Origin: Cellvibrionales bacterium UBA7375
Lineage (GTDB): Bacteria > Pseudomonadota > Gammaproteobacteria > Pseudomonadales > Porticoccaceae
Direction of reading: 5' to 3'
Assembly (NCBI GenBank): GCA_002469845.1
Contig: DKNZ01000079.1
Location: 1-14,097, forward strand
DNA: 14,097 nucleotides
Part shown: positions 1 through 7,162 of the stretch, piece by piece
Layout of the letters: each line of letters begins with the position of its first letter
How positions within the stretch are numbered: the stretch's first letter is position 1
Notes under the pieces: generated by a model
The model's database searches: none
What the model saw: the letters and a program-made list of their open reading frames with translations, nothing else
What the model was told of the DNA's origin: nothing
Program-made: the position numbers and the translations under genes

Positions 1-453
1 CCTTATACCTACGACTAAAATAACCTCAGCGTTCAATTGTTTAGGAATATCGGCCATTGTTTCGCGCTTATTAATGGGGACTCGCCAACCGCCAGCACCT
101 TCTATTACTAAAAAATCCATGGGCAACATGGTCACACCACGACAAAAGCCGGTAAGTCTATCCGCAGTAAGGGACTTACGTTGTTCTTGGGCCGCAATAT
201 GTGGCGCCATGGGCTCATCAAGAGCCACAGGATTAACTTGCTGATAGCTTAGCTCAACACTGGCAAGAGATTGGAGTTTAAGTGCGTCATCATTTTGTGG
301 GCCATCGCCATTATTTTGACAACCAGCGGCAACGGGCTTTATGGCGGCAGTACGCAAACCTTTCTTATTAGCCGCCACTAGAAGACCTGCAGCTACTTCG
401 GTTTTACCTATATCGGTATCTGTTCCTGTAATAAAAAAGACTTTTTTCGCCAT
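1..453 (-). CDS. bioD: Dethiobiotin synthetase BioD, partial (C-terminus beyond left edge)
   Basis: BioD uses ATP and CO2 to close the ureido ring of 7,8-diaminopelargonic acid, giving dethiobiotin, the penultimate step of biotin synthesis; it is cytosolic. The first 151 codons are present and reach the window edge in frame; family members are usually about 220-240 residues, so roughly a third is missing. Visible motifs are the N-terminal P-loop FITGTDTDIGKT (Walker A, about residues 7-18), the AIKPVAAG segment, and the VIEGAGGWRVPI segment (Walker-B-like strand and following loop), all typical of the family. The ATG at 453 directly follows the bioHC stop (TAAATG, no spacer) and has no strong Shine-Dalgarno sequence, so translational coupling is likely. 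It is the last visible gene of the bioB-bioF-bioHC-bioD operon. Confidence 0.96.
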   Translation of the reverse strand, partial: MAKKVFFITGTDTDIGKTEVAAGLLVAANKKGLRTAAIKPVAAGCQNNGDGPQNDDALKLQSLASVELSYQQVNPVALDEPMAPHIAAQEQRKSLTADRLTGFCRGVTMLPMDFLVIEGAGGWRVPINKRETMADIPKQLNAEVILVVGIR

Positions 454-2052
454 TTATTTCACCGCACGACCAAAAATAATATCCCAAGATACGGGAAAAG
501 TACCTTGACTAGTTTTAAACTTCTCATAGGCTTCACACAACCTTTTAATTTGTTTTTTACCTGTAAGATGCTTGCTTTTGCCACTGTTATGATTAGTTGC
601 ACCCACGGTTTTTAAATTCCACAACAGATCTCTCACACTGCCATGATGCTCAATTTTTATGGTATTTTTTAACGCTATGCTTGTAAATCCAGCAGTCTCT
701 AACGCAGTCTGCCACTGATATGATGATAAAAATCGATTAATATGAATACTCTGATCAACCTGCCCCCATACCTGTCGCAACTCCCACAATGTCTTTGGCC
801 CCGGAATGGCAAAATAAAACTGCCCTCCAGTATTTAACACTCTATAAATTTCACCGAGGCTTGGGTTTATATCATTGCACCATTGCAAGGCGAAATTTGA
901 AAAAATTAGGTCCTCGGATTGATCATCTAACGCAAGATTTTCAGTATCACAACACAGCCATTTAATGCTTGAATCCACATGATTAGTCTTTGCATAAGCC
1001 AACATTTGCGCAGAAAAATCTACGCCAGTCAAAGAGGCTTTAGGAAACTTGTTTTTTAATAGAGCAACCTGTGTACCCGTTCCACAACCCAAGTCAGCAA
1101 TTGACTGCGGATTTCCCACTTTACTCAAACCGTCTAATAATTGATTACCAGACCATTTTTGTATGTTTGCAGCACTGTCATAGGTTGGTGCTGCACGACC
1201 AAAAGACATTGCAATTCGCTCTTTATCTAATTGATATTTAGATTTACTTATAAAGGTAAAAATATGCTCCAAAACCGATGTTTGAGCGCTCAAATGAGGT
1301 AAATGTGCCGCATCTCTAACAACAACAGTCTCGAAGGATTCAGGCAGTTTATTTGCAGAATTAACTGGGACAAGGCAATCTTTTTCGCCAAAAATTGCCA
1401 AAGATGGGCAATTAATTCTTGTTATCTGATGAGTTCCATCCATTCTAGCTAGAAGATTGAGCATTTCTCTACCTGCCCCAGACTCAATAATGGAATTCAT
1501 AGTGCGCAATTGACGTATCAATTGTCGTTGCTGTGAATCTCCCTGCGCCTGAAGACCGGAAAATCTATTGAGACAAGCTGATGGATTCTGATCCCAGATA
1601 GCACTAAACAACTCAAAATCAGAACTGGGCATTGCATCTGGATACTGACTATCCGCCACAAATTTAAGGTTTGTGCTTATGGTGATAAGGCCAATTACTT
1701 TATTAGGGTATTGTGCGGTAAAAGAACGACATAACATGCCCCCCAGAGACAGACCGATCAAACAACAGGTTTGGGGTAATTGACCGTATAACCAATCGTT
1801 CAATGATTGTTCGGTATATTCTTCAATTGCAGGTGATTCGCCAAATCCAGGTAGATCTATGGTATATACATCGGCATATTCACTCAGCTTTTCAGGAAGC
1901 GATTGCCAAATTTCACTGTTAGCACCCCACCCATGAACCAAAACAATGGGATCACTGTGCAATTTCATAGGTCCAGCCGGATAAAAGGTCAGTGATTTAT
2001 TATCTGACAATAAATTATGGCATTCTGGCGTTATGTTGTGGTCTGCTAGCAT
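454..2052 (-). CDS. bioHC: Bifunctional BioHC: pimeloyl-ACP methyl ester esterase fused to malonyl-ACP O-methyltransferase
   Basis: A 532-residue fusion of two biotin enzymes. Residues about 1-268 are an alpha/beta hydrolase (BioH): oxyanion-hole HGWG (40-43), nucleophile elbow GLSLGG with Ser102, probable acid Asp225 in FGEKD, and catalytic His250 in DAAHLPHLS. Residues about 276-532 are a class I SAM methyltransferase (BioC): family start AMSFGRAAPTYD, SAM motif I ADLGCGTGT (319-327), VDFSAQML, and the BioC-typical SNFALQWC. BioC methylates malonyl-ACP so that fatty-acid enzymes can extend it; BioH removes the methyl group from pimeloyl-ACP. The fusion therefore holds the entry and exit steps of the pimelate pathway. 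Fused proteins of this domain order are annotated as BioHC in Saccharophagus and Teredinibacter (recalled, not searched). The start overlaps the bioF end by 7 nt and lacks a clear Shine-Dalgarno sequence, which fits coupling; Met29 is a possible alternative start. Both catalytic sets look intact. Confidence 0.96.
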   Translation of the reverse strand: MLADHNITPECHNLLSDNKSLTFYPAGPMKLHSDPIVLVHGWGANSEIWQSLPEKLSEYADVYTIDLPGFGESPAIEEYTEQSLNDWLYGQLPQTCCLIGLSLGGMLCRSFTAQYPNKVIGLITISTNLKFVADSQYPDAMPSSDFELFSAIWDQNPSACLNRFSGLQAQGDSQQRQLIRQLRTMNSIIESGAGREMLNLLARMDGTHQITRINCPSLAIFGEKDCLVPVNSANKLPESFETVVVRDAAHLPHLSAQTSVLEHIFTFISKSKYQLDKERIAMSFGRAAPTYDSAANIQKWSGNQLLDGLSKVGNPQSIADLGCGTGTQVALLKNKFPKASLTGVDFSAQMLAYAKTNHVDSSIKWLCCDTENLALDDQSEDLIFSNFALQWCNDINPSLGEIYRVLNTGGQFYFAIPGPKTLWELRQVWGQVDQSIHINRFLSSYQWQTALETAGFTSIALKNTIKIEHHGSVRDLLWNLKTVGATNHNSGKSKHLTGKKQIKRLCEAYEKFKTSQGTFPVSWDIIFGRAVK

Positions 2053-3206
2053 CTATCTAAGGCATCCAAAAGCGCATCAACCTGTTGTTCACTGTGACTG
2101 GCAGAAAGAGTAATCCTCAGCCGTCCAGTTCCCTTAGGAACTGTAGGTGGACGAATAGCACCCACCATAAAGCCACATTCCAATAATTTATTATTGGTTT
2201 CTAATAACTGTGTATCAGATTCCATTAATACCGGCTGAATGGGTGTATTAGAATGCATTAAACTCAGGCCAATTTGCTCTGCCCCAGCACGAAATCGTAC
2301 AATTAACTGTTTGAGTTTATCTCTTCTCCACTGCTCTTTCTTGACCAGTTCAAGACTTGCACTAGTGGCAATTGCTACTGCTGGTGGCGGCGCTGTTGTA
2401 TAAATATAACTTCTAGAAAACTGAACCAAGGTCTCAATAAGCGTCTCAGTTCCAGCCACAAATGCACCATAGGTCCCAAAGGCTTTACCCAATGTACCCA
2501 TTAAGATGGGCACCTGATCAACACCAAGACCAAGCTCTTCGACTAATCCTGCACCGGTATTACCAAGAACTCCAAAGCCATGAGCATCATCGACCATTAA
2601 CCAAGCATTAGTGTTTTGACATACGTTAGCCAGCTCTACAACCGGGGCTACATCACCATCCATACTAAAGACGCCATCAGTTACTACCAATTTTCGGGCA
2701 CTGCACGAAGCATTCAATTTTGCCTCTAAGTCTATACAATTTTTATGCTTATACCGTTGAAACTTAGCGCGACTTAAAAGACCACCATCTAAAAGCGAAG
2801 CATGATTAACATAATCCTCTAGAACAGTATCACCGCGCCCTGCTAGAGCAGCAATAACGCCCATATTAGCCATGTAGCCAGAGGAGAATAACAAAGCTTT
2901 GGGACGGCCGGTAAATTCAGCCAGTTGCTGTTCTAAATCACAATGAGCTTTTGAATGTCCGCTAATAAGATGGGATGCACCACTGCCAGTGCCATAGTCA
3001 TCAATACCTTTCTTAAAGGCATTGGCAATAACCGTATTATTGGCTAAACCTAGATAATCATTACTGCAAAAATTATGTACTAACTTGCCATCGACACTCA
3101 ACTGATCAGAGCAGGCAGAATCAACTCTTACCCTTGTTCGATAAAGGTGTTGAAGTCGACGTTTATCAAGATCTTCTTGAAGTAGCCTATCCATCGAATT
3201 CGACAT
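2046..3206 (-). CDS. bioF: 8-amino-7-oxononanoate synthase (KAPA synthase) BioF
   Basis: A pyridoxal-phosphate enzyme that condenses pimeloyl-ACP (or -CoA) with L-alanine to give 8-amino-7-oxononanoate, the first step of biotin ring assembly. The 386-residue length matches the family. Visible features are NFCSNDYLGLA (about 45-55), the GTGSGASHLISGH segment (72-84), NHAS with a cofactor-stacking His at 135, DDAHG (206-210, cofactor contacts), and the Schiff-base lysine in GTLGKAFG (Lys241). It begins 11 nt after the bioB stop and overlaps bioHC by 7 nt at its end. Neither the ATG at 3206 nor the in-frame ATG at codon 5 has a recognisable Shine-Dalgarno sequence, so the exact start is uncertain by 4 codons and translation is probably coupled to bioB. 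Its substrate is the product of the BioHC esterase half encoded next door. Confidence 0.97.
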   Translation of the reverse strand: MSNSMDRLLQEDLDKRRLQHLYRTRVRVDSACSDQLSVDGKLVHNFCSNDYLGLANNTVIANAFKKGIDDYGTGSGASHLISGHSKAHCDLEQQLAEFTGRPKALLFSSGYMANMGVIAALAGRGDTVLEDYVNHASLLDGGLLSRAKFQRYKHKNCIDLEAKLNASCSARKLVVTDGVFSMDGDVAPVVELANVCQNTNAWLMVDDAHGFGVLGNTGAGLVEELGLGVDQVPILMGTLGKAFGTYGAFVAGTETLIETLVQFSRSYIYTTAPPPAVAIATSASLELVKKEQWRRDKLKQLIVRFRAGAEQIGLSLMHSNTPIQPVLMESDTQLLETNNKLLECGFMVGAIRPPTVPKGTGRLRITLSASHSEQQVDALLDALDRC

Positions 3207-3217
3207 AAGACAGGTAA

Positions 3218-4273
3218 TTAGCCGGCTCGATAAAAAAGATGATCTGTTTGTTGCTCAGCTATTGCCTGATGTAAATCGGCTTCTTGTTGCTGATTATCTT
3301 TTTCAACCGAACTCTTTTCCGGGCTAATACCCAAGCGATTTAATAACTGCATATCACTATTGGCCTTAGGATTTGGCGTAGTGAGCAATTTATCGCAATA
3401 GAAGATTGAGTTAGCGCCCGCCATAAATGCCATAGCCTGCATTTGCTCATTCATCTCTTCACGACCAGCAGACAGACGTACATAGGATTTTGGCATTAGA
3501 ATTCGAGCCACTGCGATAGTGCGAATAAACTCAAAAGGGTCTAAATCTTCTTCTGCTTCCATGGGCGTGCCCGCGACTTTAACCAACATATTAATAGGCA
3601 CAGAATCAGGATGTTTGGGTAAATTAGCTAAACCCATTAACAAACCAGCACGATCTTTTTGCTCCTCACCCATGCCCACGATGCCACCAGAACAAACTTT
3701 CATTCCTGATTTTCGCACATTAGAAAGGGTATCCAATCGATCTTGATAAGTCCTGGTAGTAATAATATCGCCGTAAAACTCTTTAGAGGTATCCAGGTTA
3801 TGATTGTAATAATCCAACCCAGCTTCAGATAGCTTTTCTGCTTGAGTTTCGCTTAACATGCCCAGAGTCATACAGGTTTCCAAACCAAGGTCTCTAACCT
3901 CTCGAATCATGGCTTCGATCGCTGGAATATCCCTATCATGGGGAGAACGCCAAGCAGCGCCCATACAAAAACGACTTGAGCCACTGGCTTTAGCGGCTTT
4001 AGCCGCCTCAACTACCTTTTCGATCTGCAGTAGCTTTTCTTTTGGCAGACCTGTGTCATATCTAGCACTTTGGGGACAGTACTTACAATCCTCTGGGCAA
4101 GCGCCCGTTTTGATTGAAAGTAAGGTACTTAACTGTACTTTATTAGGGTTAAAATTTTGTCGATGAACCGTTTGTGCCTGAAATAGCAAATCATTAAATG
4201 GAAGATCAAATAGACCTAGGATCTCGTCACGAGACCAATTATTTCTTAGGTTTTGCGTCTGATTAGCTAACAT
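3218..4273 (-). CDS. bioB: Biotin synthase BioB (radical SAM)
   Basis: Inserts sulfur into dethiobiotin to form biotin, the last step of the pathway. The radical-SAM [4Fe-4S] motif is CPEDCKYC (Cys59, Cys63, Cys66 from the start chosen here). The [2Fe-2S] cluster that supplies sulfur is ligated by Cys103 (FCMGAAW), Cys134 (ETCMTLG), Cys194 (VCSGG) and Arg266 (VRLSAGR), so every ligand known from E. coli BioB is present. I start at the ATG at 4273 (351 residues) because a strong Shine-Dalgarno GAGGA lies 8 nt upstream; extending to a TTG at 4297 would put that ribosome site inside the gene and add 8 residues. A Gln-rich tail of about 30 residues follows the conserved core. First gene of the operon, with promoter and BirA operator just upstream. 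Confidence 0.97.
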   Translation of the reverse strand: MLANQTQNLRNNWSRDEILGLFDLPFNDLLFQAQTVHRQNFNPNKVQLSTLLSIKTGACPEDCKYCPQSARYDTGLPKEKLLQIEKVVEAAKAAKASGSSRFCMGAAWRSPHDRDIPAIEAMIREVRDLGLETCMTLGMLSETQAEKLSEAGLDYYNHNLDTSKEFYGDIITTRTYQDRLDTLSNVRKSGMKVCSGGIVGMGEEQKDRAGLLMGLANLPKHPDSVPINMLVKVAGTPMEAEEDLDPFEFIRTIAVARILMPKSYVRLSAGREEMNEQMQAMAFMAGANSIFYCDKLLTTPNPKANSDMQLLNRLGISPEKSSVEKDNQQQEADLHQAIAEQQTDHLFYRAG

Positions 4274-4311
4274 TCTGGCAGTCCTCAGGGATAACAAATA
4301 TAAAGATAGCT

Positions 4312-4339
4312 ATGATAGACCTTGGCAATGCCCTGTCAA
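4312..4339 (-). promoter_or_regulatory. Promoter of the bio operon
   Basis: On the minus strand a perfect -35 TTGACA (4339-4334) is followed by a 16-bp spacer and -10 TATCAT (4317-4312, one mismatch). The expected transcript start is near 4305, giving a leader of about 30 nt before the bioB Shine-Dalgarno and ATG. The -35 lies inside one arm of the BirA operator, so a bound repressor would block polymerase. No competing promoter of similar quality is seen before bioF, bioHC or bioD. Confidence 0.7.
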
Positions 4340-4365
4340 CCAAAATTACTCCTTATGGTTAACAA
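4333..4365. promoter_or_regulatory. BirA operator (biotin repressor site)
   Basis: Read on the minus strand this is TTGTTAACC, 15 bp, GGTTGACAG: two inverted 9-bp half-sites matching the proteobacterial BirA operator pattern (TTGTAAACC and GGTTTACAA separated by about 14-16 bp). Seven of nine positions are symmetric between the arms, and the CC/GG inner edges and TGT/ACA cores are intact. The right arm on the minus strand contains the -35 of the bioB promoter. By analogy with E. coli, biotinoyl-AMP-loaded BirA dimer would bind here and shut the operon down when biotin is sufficient. birA itself is not in the window. Confidence 0.8.
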
Positions 4366-4695
4366 GTCGATCCATACACAGTTGTTAGTAAAAATTATTG
4401 ACTGAATTGTTTTTACTAGCACGCTGGCATTAGATAAATAATGGTCTAGTCTTAGATGCGAGGAGCAGCGAAACTCTCACAAGGATTCACCCATCATTAA
4501 GGTGGGGGGTCCTTCCAAATACAATACTCGCTTGCTAGAAATAGGGAGGGCAGTGTCTTGTGGCTGTTTCGATTACTCCCCACCACCATATGAATGGAAT
4601 CGAAAAATTACAGGGATGTACACCATAATGGATGAGTGGAAGAATGGTAATAATGAGAAACTTAATAGCAATCAAATTAAGCAAACTTAATATGA
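4366..4695. other. Intergenic spacer between bioB and proB, no recognised gene
   Basis: This spacer holds no gene I can support. On the plus strand there is an open frame of 62 codons (4502-4690, GTG start) without a Shine-Dalgarno and with no recognisable motif. What is visible is fold potential: an imperfect hairpin with arms AAGGA..CACC (4481-4491) and GGTG..TCCTT (4501-4514), and a more distant complementarity between GGTGGGG (4501-4507) and CCCCACC (4578-4584). A poor sigma70-like pair on the plus strand (TTGTTT at 4407, TAGATA at 4431) could drive a short RNA, but this is weak. The base composition is not obviously different from its neighbours. It could be an untranslated RNA, the decayed end of a lost gene, or plain spacer. 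Confidence 0.4.
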
Positions 4696-4725
4696 AGGAG
4701 TGCTCTAGTAAAAGAGTGCATTCCT
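4696..4725 (-). terminator. Possible terminator hairpin downstream of proB
   Basis: An 8-bp stem, AGGAGTGC (4696-4703) with GCATTCCT (4718-4725, one G-T pair), can extend inward by three more pairs around a short A-rich loop. It starts 6 nt past the proB stop, which is where a transcript end for the rplU/obgE/proB strand is expected. The following minus-strand bases are only moderately T-rich, so it may be a weak terminator or an mRNA-stabilising hairpin. Confidence 0.4.
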
Positions 4726-4730
4726 ATATA

Positions 4731-5855
4731 TTACTTAACAAGCACTAAATTATCTCGGTGGATTAACTCGTCATCCTCGCAGTAACCAAGAATAGTAATT
4801 ATTTCTTCGGTACTTTTGCCTTGAATAAGCTGTGTTTCATCTGAATTATAGTTAACAAGTCCACGAGCAACCTCAATGCCACTTGAATCTTCGCAACTCA
4901 CTAACTCACCTCGAGTAAAGCGACCTTTTACTGCGGTAACTCCAACAGCTAGTAGACTACTACCCTGTTGACGAAGAACTCTTGATGCACCCTCATCAAG
5001 CACCAAAGCTCCCTTAACCTGAAGTTGACCGGCTAACCATTGCTTTCGCGCAGCAATAGGTGTTTTATTCGCCGACAAGAAAGTGCCGACAGTTTCACCC
5101 GAACAGATGCGCATCAGGATATTCTGATTGCGACCACCAGCTATCACCGTATTACAACCTGATCTGGAAGCTAAACGAGCCGCTTCAAGTTTAGTCTGCA
5201 TGCCACCACGACCCAATGCACCGTTGCTAGTCCCCGCCTGAGTATCAAGTGAACTATCCGAGGCATGGGCCTGTGAAATCAATTTAGCATTGCTATCGAT
5301 ATCAGGGTTGGCATCATACATGCCATCTTTATCAGTCAAGATAATCAAGGCATCTGCATCGATTAGATTAGCCACCAACGCCGCTAAACGATCATTGTCA
5401 CCAAATCTGATTTCATCAGTTACCACTGTATCGTTTTCATTAACAATAGGCACAACATTAAGGTCCATTAATGTTTGCATGACACCACGAGCATTAAGGT
5501 AGCGTTCACGATTGGCCATATCATCATGATCTAACAAAATTTGTGCCGTTTGACGCTCAAATCTTCGAAAGCTAGTCTCATAGGTTTGAATCAAGCCCAT
5601 TTGACCTACAGCAGCGGCAGATTGCAGCATATGGATACTTTGTGGGCGAGATCCGATACCGAGACGAGCAAGACCCTCTGCCACAGCGCCCGAGGATACT
5701 AGAACCACCTCTTTGCCCTCAGATAAAAGCTTAGCAATTTGCTCTACCCAGGCGTCAATCGCCTGACGATCGATCCCTGCGCCATCATTAGTAAGTAGTG
5801 CACTACCCACCTTGATAACCAAGCGTTTTGCATTATTAAAAATCTGTCTATCCAT
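4731..5855 (-). CDS. proB: Glutamate 5-kinase ProB
   Basis: Phosphorylates L-glutamate to gamma-glutamyl phosphate, the first committed step of proline synthesis, in the cytosol. The 374 residues consist of an amino-acid kinase domain (about 8-260) and a C-terminal PUA domain (about 280-365), the usual bacterial architecture (E. coli ProB is 367). Visible motifs are IKVGSALL near the N-terminus (Lys15), VSSGAVAEG (about 53-61), the glutamate/proline-binding segment VNENDTVVTDEIRFGDND (from 138), TDKDGMY, and GRGGMQTK (215-222). The ATG lies 5 nt after the obgE stop, so the two are almost certainly co-transcribed; rplU-rpmA-obgE-proB is a common order in Pseudomonas-like gammaproteobacteria. 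The feedback-inhibition loop appears intact, so proline control of the enzyme is expected. proA is not present here. Confidence 0.97.
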   Translation of the reverse strand: MDRQIFNNAKRLVIKVGSALLTNDGAGIDRQAIDAWVEQIAKLLSEGKEVVLVSSGAVAEGLARLGIGSRPQSIHMLQSAAAVGQMGLIQTYETSFRRFERQTAQILLDHDDMANRERYLNARGVMQTLMDLNVVPIVNENDTVVTDEIRFGDNDRLAALVANLIDADALIILTDKDGMYDANPDIDSNAKLISQAHASDSSLDTQAGTSNGALGRGGMQTKLEAARLASRSGCNTVIAGGRNQNILMRICSGETVGTFLSANKTPIAARKQWLAGQLQVKGALVLDEGASRVLRQQGSSLLAVGVTAVKGRFTRGELVSCEDSSGIEVARGLVNYNSDETQLIQGKSTEEIITILGYCEDDELIHRDNLVLVK

Positions 5856-5860
5856 ACTAT

Positions 5861-7060
5861 TTACTCTGCGTAGACTACTTCTACGTCAAAATCATCGTCA
5901 TCATCGTCGTTATCAATTTCTTCTTTCTGTGCTTGGCGAGCCTGTTTTCTCGACTCTGCAAGCTCTTCAATTCGCTGGCGTGCCTCAAGTTGCATTTGGT
6001 TGCGACGAACATCCTCGGCAACCACTAACTCAGCATCCTCTCGCTCTCGACCACGTAATTCATCAATATGATCCATAATGGCTGCACATAAATCTTTGGT
6101 GCCATTAGAGGTTAAGCCAGAAATTCGAAATACTGGGCCCTGCCAATTTAACTGATCAATAACTGCCTGACAGCGCTCTTCAATTTCATCTTCAGGCAAC
6201 AAATCTAGCTTATTAAGCACTAACCATCTTTCACCAGAGGCCATAGTTGGACTGAATTTCAATAATTCATCTTCAATAATCTGCGCATTACCAGCCGCTG
6301 AATCCCCTTGATAGGGAAACATATCGACAAGATGTAACAACAGCCGGGTGCGAGTTAAGTGTTTTAAAAATCGTATCCCCAAGCCAGCGCCATCAGAAGC
6401 GCCCTCGATTAACCCTGGAATATCTGCAACCACAAAACTCTTATCGGCACTTAAGCCCACTACCCCTAAATTAGGGATTAATGTAGTGAAAGGATAATCC
6501 GCAACCTTTGGTCTCGCCGCAGAAACCGAACGAATAAAGGTTGATTTACCGGCATTTGGCAATCCTAAAAGCCCCACATCGGCTAAAACTTTTAACTCTA
6601 ATTTTAGTTCTCGCAACTCCCCATCCTGACCCGGAGATGTTTGACGTGGCGCTCTATTGGTACTTGATTTGTATCTGGTATTACCCAATCCATGAAAGCC
6701 GCCCTGAGCTACCTTAAGCTTTTGCCCCAGCTCAGTAAGATCCCCCAATACATCCCCAGTCTCGTCATCCAAAACAGTAGTTCCTACAGGAACATTGAGA
6801 ATTAAGTCCTCACCACCGCGACCCGTGCACTCAGCACTACTTCCCTGCTGGCCACTTTCTGCTCGAAAGTTGCGGGTATAACGGTAATCAATCAGCGTAT
6901 TTAAACCTTCAACAGCCTCAAGAAATATACTGCCACCATCGCCACCATCGCCACCATCGGGACCACCTCTGGGAATATATTTTTCACGTCGAAAGCTAAG
7001 GCAGCCATTGCCACCTTTACCCGCTTGAACCTTAATTGTTGCTTCGTCTACAAATTTCAT
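5861..7060 (-). CDS. obgE: Obg-family GTPase ObgE/CgtA
   Basis: Essential GTPase that binds the 50S ribosomal subunit during late assembly and links growth to the stringent response. The glycine-rich Obg domain covers residues 1-158 (KGGNGC, GGPDGGDGGDGG), followed by the G domain: G1 GLPNAGKS (166-173), G3 DIPG (213-216), G4 NKLD (283-286), G5-like SGLTSNG (314-320). The C-terminus is variable and acidic, ending in a run of aspartates (385-390), as in other gammaproteobacterial Obg proteins. MKFVDEA is the canonical Obg start, so the ATG at 7060 is secure, yet no Shine-Dalgarno sequence precedes it. A strong terminator separates it from rpmA, and a candidate promoter lies in between, so its expression may be partly independent of the ribosomal-protein genes. 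proB follows after 5 nt. Confidence 0.97.
   Translation of the reverse strand: MKFVDEATIKVQAGKGGNGCLSFRREKYIPRGGPDGGDGGDGGSIFLEAVEGLNTLIDYRYTRNFRAESGQQGSSAECTGRGGEDLILNVPVGTTVLDDETGDVLGDLTELGQKLKVAQGGFHGLGNTRYKSSTNRAPRQTSPGQDGELRELKLELKVLADVGLLGLPNAGKSTFIRSVSAARPKVADYPFTTLIPNLGVVGLSADKSFVVADIPGLIEGASDGAGLGIRFLKHLTRTRLLLHLVDMFPYQGDSAAGNAQIIEDELLKFSPTMASGERWLVLNKLDLLPEDEIEERCQAVIDQLNWQGPVFRISGLTSNGTKDLCAAIMDHIDELRGREREDAELVVAEDVRRNQMQLEARQRIEELAESRKQARQAQKEEIDNDDDDDDFDVEVVYAE
5883..5913. repeat. Asp-codon (GAT/GAC) run in the obgE 3' end
   Basis: An imperfect trinucleotide run of aspartate codons encodes the acidic tail of ObgE. The mixture of GAT and GAC makes it a poor slippage substrate, and its in-frame nature means length changes would only alter the number of Asp residues. 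Confidence 0.5.
6932..6958. repeat. Three exact 9-bp tandem repeats inside obgE
   Basis: The unit gccaccatc occurs three times back to back, encoding (minus strand) Asp-Gly-Gly repeats in the glycine-rich Obg fold (residues about 35-43). Glycine-Asp repeats are conserved here in all Obg proteins, so the protein repeat is normal; identical codon choice in all three units is what makes the DNA a perfect repeat. Gain or loss of a unit would stay in frame. Confidence 0.85.
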
Positions 7061-7066
7061 TGTGCT

Positions 7067-7096
7067 AGTGTACCGCTGCTAGGTAGTGTCTGTCAT
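7067..7096 (-). promoter_or_regulatory. Candidate obgE promoter giving a near-leaderless transcript
   Basis: On the minus strand ATGACA (7096-7091, one mismatch to TTGACA) and TACACT (7072-7067, two mismatches to TATAAT) are separated by 18 bp. The expected start point would fall on or next to the A of the obgE ATG (7060). It lies just past the rpmA terminator. The match is moderate and unsupported by any other evidence; read-through from rplU-rpmA is the alternative source of obgE mRNA. Confidence 0.3.
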
Positions 7097-7118
7097 TTCG
7101 GCAAAAATAGTCACCCAT

Positions 7119-7144
7119 AAAAAAAGCCCCGCAATGGGGCTTTT
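7119..7144 (-). terminator. Intrinsic terminator between rpmA and obgE (bidirectional in form)
   Basis: A perfect 9-bp stem AAAAGCCCC (7122-7130) / GGGGCTTTT (7136-7144) with a 5-nt loop. In the rpmA direction the stem ends in a run of seven T (7125-7119), a textbook Rho-independent terminator. It begins about 18 nt after the rpmA stop, so a large part of rplU-rpmA transcription should end here, leaving obgE-proB at a lower level. Confidence 0.9.
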
Positions 7145-7162
7145 AATGTCAGGATGTAAATC

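Noticed and set aside
4274..4297. Upstream TTG extension of bioB (8 extra residues)
   Set aside because: The extension contains the GAGGA ribosome site that serves the ATG at 4273, and the shorter product fits the family length.
4360..4387. Inverted TAACAA / TTGTTA pair overlapping the edge of the BirA operator
   Set aside because: The arms face opposite to the BirA pattern and lack the CC/GG inner bases, so a second operator is not supported.
4455..4480. Hammerhead-ribozyme-like CGAAAC in the bioB-proB spacer
   Set aside because: The partner core (CTGATGA) is absent and no three-stem arrangement could be drawn.
4502..4690. A 62-codon plus-strand open frame in the bioB-proB spacer
   Set aside because: GTG start without a Shine-Dalgarno, no recognisable motif, and Asn/Lys-rich low-information C-terminus; kept only as part of the spacer description.
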